Positions 59,016 through 64,000 of a DNA stretch of 64,000 bases are shown here, one piece after another. The position numbers were made by a program, and so were the translations under genes. The first letter of the stretch is position 1. Each line of letters starts with the position of its first letter. The DNA is taken from assembly GCF_015831355.1 (NCBI RefSeq), contig NZ_JADWYR010000002.1, forward strand, positions 682,001-746,000, written 5' to 3'. The notes beneath the pieces were generated by a model. It was not told the DNA's origin and made no database searches. It was given only the letters and a program-made list of their open reading frames with translations. Source of the stretch: Panacibacter microcysteis. GTDB taxonomy: Bacteria > Bacteroidota > Bacteroidia > Chitinophagales > Chitinophagaceae.

Positions 59016-61439
59016 ATGTTTCGCACTTATTTAAAAACAGCCTGGAGAACACTAATAAGAAATAAAGCTTACAGCGCTATCAACATCAGTGGTCTCGCCA
59101 TAGGAATAGCAGCCTGCCTGCTGATTTTTGTAGTAGTACAGTTTGAATTAAGTTATGACGCCTTTCAGCCAAACATCGATCGTATTTACCGCGTGGTAAC
59201 TACAGAAAAGCATGGTGACGGAAGTATGGGGCGAAATCCTGGTATTCCATGCCCGGCCTATGAGGCTTTAAAAGCTGATTTTCCGCAGCTTGAAAAAATT
59301 GTACCGATGAATGTTTCATCGGGCAACCAGGTAACCGTATTGGGCAGCGACCCAAATACAGATGCTGCCTCCAGTAAGAAATTTATTGAAGATGAAAATA
59401 TAGCTTTTACCACACCTGATTACTTTGACATGTTCAGCGTTAAATGGCTGAGCGGCACTGCATCATCGCTTAAAGAGCCGGGCAATGTGGTACTCACCAA
59501 AGCGCAGGCAGAAAAATATTTTACAGATTATAAAAATGCCACCGGGAGATTTTTAAAAATAGACAATGCCTTATTGCTGAAAGTTAGTGGTGTGGTAACC
59601 GATGCACCGCTCAACAGCGATATGATCATGGGTATGTTTATATCTTATGAATCTTTTAAAAACAAACCTGACATATTTGGCTACAGCACCGACTGGGGTA
59701 ACCTCAGCAGTAACCACCAGGTATTTGTGCTGCTTCCCAAAAATGCAACTGCCGCTGCAATACAGGCAAAGCTGCCGGATTTTGTAAAGAAGCATTACAA
59801 CGAAACGAATGGTAAGAAAGAGCAGTTGTTACAGCCCTTTCGCGACATACATTTTGATGGTAACTATGGTAGTCTCGGCAATCACAGTACCGATAAGAAT
59901 ATTTTATGGACGCTGGCATTTATTGGTGTTCTCGTCATCATTATGGCGTCTATCAACTTCGTTAACTTATCTACCGCGCAGGCCGTTGGCAGAAGTAAAG
60001 AAGTAGGCATAAGGAAAGTATTGGGCAGCAAACGCGGACAACTCATCTACCAGGTAATGGGCGAAACATTCATCATCGTTGTCATGTCTGCATTACTGGC
60101 GGTTTGCATTGCGAAGATCGCTATGCCTTTTATGTCAAATGTGGCAAGCCTGCCAGATGGTGTATCGTTGTTAAGCGTACCCACGATCATCTTCCTTTTT
60201 GCAGTAGTCATTGTTGTTACGCTGTTATCCGGTTTTTACCCGGCGCTTATCGTTTCAGGGTTTAAACCTGTACTGGCATTAAAAAGTAAGATTACTTCCG
60301 CAAGCGTTGGCGGTATCTCGCTCAGGAGAGCGCTTGTTGTTACACAGTTCGCCATTTCACAAATACTCATCATTGGTACAATCGTCGCGGTAAGCCAGAT
60401 GAATCATGTACGCAACGCAGACCTCGGTTTCAATAAAGATGCATTACTTATTCTGCCTGCTTATGCTGACAGTGCCAACCTTGCACGCATGGAGCCATTA
60501 AAACAGCAACTGTTGCAAAACCCGGGCGTGGTAAGTGTTTCATTCTGCAGCGATGAAGTTTCTTCCAGCAACAACTGGGCGTCCAACTTTGCATTTGATC
60601 ATAAAGAAGACGAAGATTACCCGGTATTTCACAAGTTTGGCGATGCTGATTATATGAGTACCTACGGTGTAAAATTTCTTGCCGGCAGAAACTATGCAAA
60701 GAGCGACACCATGAAAGAAATGGTCATCAATGAAACGCTGATGCGCAAGCTTGGTTATACTGATGCGCAGAAAATAATTGGTAAAGATATGCGCATAGGG
60801 TCCGGTAGCTGGTACCCGGTTGTAGGTGTGGTAAAAGATTTCCAGACCAACTCGTTGAAAGATGAAACAAAGCCCATCATGATTGCTGCCAAAAAAGATT
60901 TTTACTTCAACATAGCTGTGAAAGTAAATACAAACAATCTTAAAGGCACCACCGCGCAGATCCAAAAACTGTGGGAGAAAACATATCCTGAATATGCCTA
61001 CAACAGTCACTTTGCAGATGAAACTATTGAAAATTTTTACAGGCAGGAAACACAGCTTGCACTACTCTATAAAATTTTTGCAGGCATAGCCATCTTCATT
61101 TCCTGTCTTGGTTTATATGGCCTCGTTTCTTTCATGGCTTCTCAAAAAACAAAAGAAGTGGGTATAAGAAAAGTACTGGGTGCAAGTGTAAGCAGCATTG
61201 TGGTCATGTTTTCCAAAGAATTTACCATATTAATAAGCATTGCATTTGTTATAGCCGTACCTGTAGCATGGTTTATAATGAATGGCTGGCTGCAGGATTT
61301 TCAATACCGTATCACCATTGGCATTGGTGTATTTCTGCTGGCAATTTTTACTTCGCTCATCATTGCATGGATAACAGTTGGCTACAAAGCTGTAAAAGCT
61401 GCACTGGTTAATCCTGTAAAGAGTTTGAAAAGCGAGTAG
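59016..61439 (+). CDS. FtsX/MacB-type ABC permease 2
   Basis: The ATG at 59016 gives 807 residues (the longer frame from 58938 covers the promoter). The layout is that of the first permease: MFRTYLKTAWRTLIRNKAYSAINISGLAIGIAACLLIF at the start, a large periplasmic domain, GRSKEVGIRKVLGSKRGQL in the central coupling loop, a second periplasmic part, then KTKEVGIRKVLGASVSSIV in the last FtsX unit and a final VNPVKSLKSE. It has no ATPase gene next to it, so it probably borrows the LolD-like ATPase at 53902. It has its own candidate sigma-54 promoter. Confidence 0.92.
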   Translation: MFRTYLKTAWRTLIRNKAYSAINISGLAIGIAACLLIFVVVQFELSYDAFQPNIDRIYRVVTTEKHGDGSMGRNPGIPCPAYEALKADFPQLEKIVPMNVSSGNQVTVLGSDPNTDAASSKKFIEDENIAFTTPDYFDMFSVKWLSGTASSLKEPGNVVLTKAQAEKYFTDYKNATGRFLKIDNALLLKVSGVVTDAPLNSDMIMGMFISYESFKNKPDIFGYSTDWGNLSSNHQVFVLLPKNATAAAIQAKLPDFVKKHYNETNGKKEQLLQPFRDIHFDGNYGSLGNHSTDKNILWTLAFIGVLVIIMASINFVNLSTAQAVGRSKEVGIRKVLGSKRGQLIYQVMGETFIIVVMSALLAVCIAKIAMPFMSNVASLPDGVSLLSVPTIIFLFAVVIVVTLLSGFYPALIVSGFKPVLALKSKITSASVGGISLRRALVVTQFAISQILIIGTIVAVSQMNHVRNADLGFNKDALLILPAYADSANLARMEPLKQQLLQNPGVVSVSFCSDEVSSSNNWASNFAFDHKEDEDYPVFHKFGDADYMSTYGVKFLAGRNYAKSDTMKEMVINETLMRKLGYTDAQKIIGKDMRIGSGSWYPVVGVVKDFQTNSLKDETKPIMIAAKKDFYFNIAVKVNTNNLKGTTAQIQKLWEKTYPEYAYNSHFADETIENFYRQETQLALLYKIFAGIAIFISCLGLYGLVSFMASQKTKEVGIRKVLGASVSSIVVMFSKEFTILISIAFVIAVPVAWFIMNGWLQDFQYRITIGIGVFLLAIFTSLIIAWITVGYKAVKAALVNPVKSLKSE

Positions 61440-61639
61440 GAGAGAGATGGTCACTGGTGAATGGTCAAGGTTTATGCTGCATTTTGATTAGTCAATTTGT
61501 CAACTTTTTTAACGTCCCGCTCCTTTGGAGAGCAATGTATGCTGAGGTGTTATCAGTCAATCTTTGCAGCGGCTTCAGGGATGCAGTCTTTCAATCTTTT
61601 GAAACACGTTAATATGCGTTTTAAAAAGATAATGTACCA

Positions 61640-61725
61640 GACTCCAGTACATGCATGAAGCTGCTGTTGCGTCGCACACTTGTACTGTTGAAGCATGATG
61701 CAGCAAACGCGAAGACCGAAGCGTA
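61640..61725 (+). repeat. Dispersed intergenic repeat, copy 24 (type B)
   Basis: The core is 61668-61687, one mismatch to type B. The right flank ATGCAGCAAACGCGAAGACC, followed by GAAGCG, is nearly identical to copy 16 (40568-40653). Confidence 0.85.
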
Positions 61726-61757
61726 GATAATTATTAAAAAAAGATTCCACCCTTGCC

Positions 61758-61775
61758 GTTACAAAAGCTTGTAAC
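61758..61775. promoter_or_regulatory. Short perfect palindrome upstream of permease 3
   Basis: GTTACAA and TTGTAAC flank AAGC, 32 bp before the ATG. It could be an operator; with 7-bp arms a chance occurrence is possible. Confidence 0.3.
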
Positions 61776-61806
61776 AATCGTATTACAAACAGCAAAAAAT
61801 TATTGT

Positions 61807-64000
61807 ATGCTCAGCAACTATTTTAAAATCGCATTCAGAAATCTTTGGAAAAACAAAGGTTACAGTGCCATCAATATTTTTGGGCTGGCCATTGGGCTTG
61901 CAACGTGCTTACTTATCACGCTATACGTAATAGATGAACTTAGCTACGATAAATTCAATACCAATGCAGACCGCATCTACAGGATCAATTCAGATATCAA
62001 ATATGGTGGCGGCAATCTGCATATGGTGCAGACCGCAGATATGATGGGCCCAACATTGAAAAAAGATTACCCGCAGGTAGAAGAATACACACGTATTTAT
62101 GCAAATGAAGGTTCCAAGCTTATAAGAAAAGGCAATGAATTCATCAACGAAGAAAAGATTGCCTATGCAGATTCAACGTTATTCAGTGTTTTCACTTTTC
62201 CTGCAATAGATGGCAATACCAAAACTGCGCTCAACGAACCAAACACAGTGGTGGTAACAGAAGCGGCAGCACAAAAATATTTTTCCACCACCAATGTGCT
62301 TGGCAAAACGCTCGAAATAAGGAATCAAACAGGCACAACGTCCTTCAAGATAACGGCAGTAATTAAAAATCTACCACACAATGCGCATTTCAATTTTGAT
62401 ATTTTCTTATCTATGAAAAGTGCAGATTACCAGTGGGGCCAGTTTACCAGTCACAACTTCAGCACTTATCTTTTGCTAAAGCCGGGTACAGACTATAAAG
62501 CATTTGAAAAGAATTTTGAACAGTACATCAATGCATATGTGTTACCTTATGTACAGCAGTTCATCAAGATCAGCAGCATGGAAGAATTCAGGAAATCGGG
62601 TAATACGCTGCATTATTCACTGATTCCGCTTACCCGCATTCACCTGTACAGCGATTATAATTTTGAGTTAAGCCCTTCCGGCAATATTCAGTATGTCTAT
62701 ATTTTTTCTGCTGTAGCCCTTTTCATACTCATTATAGCCTGCATCAACTTTATGAACCTGAGTACGGCGCGCAGTGCCAACAGGGCAAAAGAAGTGGGCA
62801 TAAGAAAAGTACTGGGTACGGAAAGAAAAACACTCATCAAGCAATTCCTGATTGAATCAACCATCACTGCTTTTATCGCTTTATTGATAGCGCTTACTGC
62901 GGCATACCTCGTGCTGCCGCTGTTCAACAATGTAGCAGATAAATCGCTCGCATTAAACGACCTGCTTGATTTAAAGATCCTTCCCTTCATCATATTATTG
63001 CCGGTGATCGTTGGCTTGCTGGCGGGCAGCTACCCGGCGCTGTTTTTATCGGGCTTTAAACCTATTACGGTATTGAAAGGCAGTGCCAATACAGGCTTTA
63101 AAAAAAGCAACCTTCGAAATGTATTGGTAGTTTTCCAGTTTACAACATCGGTAATGCTCATTATAGCTACAATAATTGTGTACCGCCAGTTGCATTACAT
63201 ACAAAACGCAAAGCTGGGTTACAATAAAGACCAGGTACTGATCATAAATGATACGTATGCACTTAATAACAATGTGCAGGCATTTAAAAATGAAGTGCTC
63301 AGCATGAAAGGTGTAAAGAGTGGCACAATAAGCGCTTACCTGCCGGTATCCAGTTCATCGCGCAGCGACAATACTTATTCTACCAGCCCTGTAATGGATG
63401 TGCGCAGCGGTATTGATATGCAAACGTGGACCATTGATTATGACTACATCGGTACAATGGGTATGGAAATCGTAAAAGGGAGAAACTTCTCAAAACAATA
63501 TGGCACCGATTCAACCGCAGTGCTGGTTACAGAAACAACTGCAAAACTAATGGGGTATAAAGACCCTGTGGGAAAAACGCTATATGCGCCTTCAAATGTT
63601 CCCAATGATAACACCATGCTTCCGCTCACGGTGATCGGTGTGGTTAAAGACTTCCATTTTGAATCTTTACGCCAGAGCATTGGCCCTTTGTGCATGCGCC
63701 TGGGCAACAGCACGGGAATTACTTCCTTTAAAATAAGCGCAGCCGATGCAGGTGGTCTTATACAACAGATAGAACAAAAGTGGAAAGCTATGGCTTCAGG
63801 TTTGCCATTCAGTTACCGCTTTATGGATAATTCATTCGACGAAATGTATAAGAGTGAACAACGTGCGGGCACACTTGCCATCGTGTTTGCAATACTTGCG
63901 GTATTAATAGCCTGTCTGGGTTTGTTTGGCCTTGTTACATATATGGCAGAGCAACGAACCAAAGAGATTGGCATCAGGAAAGTATTGGGTGCATCTGTAT
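61807..64000 (+). CDS. FtsX/MacB-type ABC permease 3, cut by the window end
   Basis: The frame opens at the ATG at 61807 (MLSNYFKIAFRNLWKNKGYS) and runs open to the last base; 731 codons are visible of an expected 790-800. The first helix (AINIFGLAIGLATCLLITLYV), the central coupling loop (NRAKEVGIRKVLGTERKTL) and the start of the final FtsX unit (GLFGLVTYMAEQRTKEIGIRKVLGAS) are all present, so it is intact as far as seen. It is a paralogue of the two upstream permeases, and it again lacks an ATPase gene beside it. Confidence 0.92.
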   Translation, partial: MLSNYFKIAFRNLWKNKGYSAINIFGLAIGLATCLLITLYVIDELSYDKFNTNADRIYRINSDIKYGGGNLHMVQTADMMGPTLKKDYPQVEEYTRIYANEGSKLIRKGNEFINEEKIAYADSTLFSVFTFPAIDGNTKTALNEPNTVVVTEAAAQKYFSTTNVLGKTLEIRNQTGTTSFKITAVIKNLPHNAHFNFDIFLSMKSADYQWGQFTSHNFSTYLLLKPGTDYKAFEKNFEQYINAYVLPYVQQFIKISSMEEFRKSGNTLHYSLIPLTRIHLYSDYNFELSPSGNIQYVYIFSAVALFILIIACINFMNLSTARSANRAKEVGIRKVLGTERKTLIKQFLIESTITAFIALLIALTAAYLVLPLFNNVADKSLALNDLLDLKILPFIILLPVIVGLLAGSYPALFLSGFKPITVLKGSANTGFKKSNLRNVLVVFQFTTSVMLIIATIIVYRQLHYIQNAKLGYNKDQVLIINDTYALNNNVQAFKNEVLSMKGVKSGTISAYLPVSSSSRSDNTYSTSPVMDVRSGIDMQTWTIDYDYIGTMGMEIVKGRNFSKQYGTDSTAVLVTETTAKLMGYKDPVGKTLYAPSNVPNDNTMLPLTVIGVVKDFHFESLRQSIGPLCMRLGNSTGITSFKISAADAGGLIQQIEQKWKAMASGLPFSYRFMDNSFDEMYKSEQRAGTLAIVFAILAVLIACLGLFGLVTYMAEQRTKEIGIRKVLGASV

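Larger units (their letters stand above)
61440..61806. other. 367-bp region between permeases 2 and 3, with repeat copy 24
   Basis: It contains repeat copy 24 and, just before the third permease, a short palindrome. I do not find the enhancer-like element or a TGGCAC box here, so the third permease is either transcribed from permease 2 or regulated differently. Confidence 0.5.

Noticed and set aside
1-64000. tRNA, rRNA, CRISPR arrays, insertion sequences, prophage genes
   Set aside because: I looked for cloverleaf-like segments, regular spaced repeats, transposase or integrase motifs and phage proteins, and found none that I can support. The dispersed repeats are not regularly spaced and lie across the whole window, so they are not CRISPR.

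Overview
The window looks like a chromosomal segment of a Bacteroidota bacterium, most likely of the family Chitinophagaceae. The evidence is three secreted proteins with type IX secretion (T9SS) C-terminal sorting domains, an OMP_b-brl_3-type TonB-dependent receptor, TAnnTTTG-type -7 boxes, and the gene order DUF2520 / KdsC-like / UbiA-like / Maf / DUF2851, which I recall as conserved in this phylum. I see no rRNA, tRNA, insertion sequence, prophage or CRISPR array. LAYOUT. 1-13.4 kb: lipocalin tail, a rifamycin phosphotransferase (rph), an acyltransferase-like membrane gene broken by an in-frame TGA, a divergent HxlR regulator/azoreductase pair with a perfect inverted-repeat operator, a DUF3179 protein, a CPA1 Na+/H+ antiporter, a T9SS beta-propeller protein, a Bcr/CflA-like exporter and a DinB protein. 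13.9-27 kb: TonB-type receptor, topA, alpha/beta hydrolase, the DUF2520-to-DUF2851 cluster and adenine deaminase. 27-36.5 kb: cysC-sat (PAPS synthesis), a CotH-type T9SS protein, a DUF2911 protein and uvrA. 36.5-46.4 kb: envelope proteins, an ElaA-like GNAT, an SpoU RNA methylase with a UbiA prenyltransferase, ruvX, def, and a four-gene lipoprotein/membrane protein/histidine kinase/NarL regulator module. 46.7-64 kb: a T9SS sulfatase, then an NtrB/NtrC-type two-component system beside a HlyD adaptor, a LolD/MacB-like ATPase and three large FtsX/MacB-type permeases, with a DUF4097 protein between them. The last permease runs off the window. TWO SIGNALS STAND OUT. (1) I count 24 copies of a roughly 60-90 bp intergenic repeat with a 20-nt core: GTTGTGTCACTCACTTGTAC (type A), GTTGCGTCGCACTCTTGTAC (type B), or a third core inside the same flanks (type C). 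Types A and B carry GTG-T-CAC and GCG-T-CGC, a matched exchange that keeps a small palindrome. Flanks and cores are mixed in a modular way, and several copies sit as inverted pairs. (2) A near-identical element (TGTATCAAAA, then SCGTACACC-like, then TTTTG/TTCTG) occurs at three sites, all around the NtrC/ABC-transporter cluster. In two cases a TGGCAC box, as in a sigma-54 -24 element, begins 68-69 bp after the element starts, ahead of the HlyD operon and ahead of the second permease. This points to an enhancer-driven sigma-54 regulon for the efflux cluster. Many start codons were moved inward from the longest reading frame, because the longest frames often run through the intergenic repeats.
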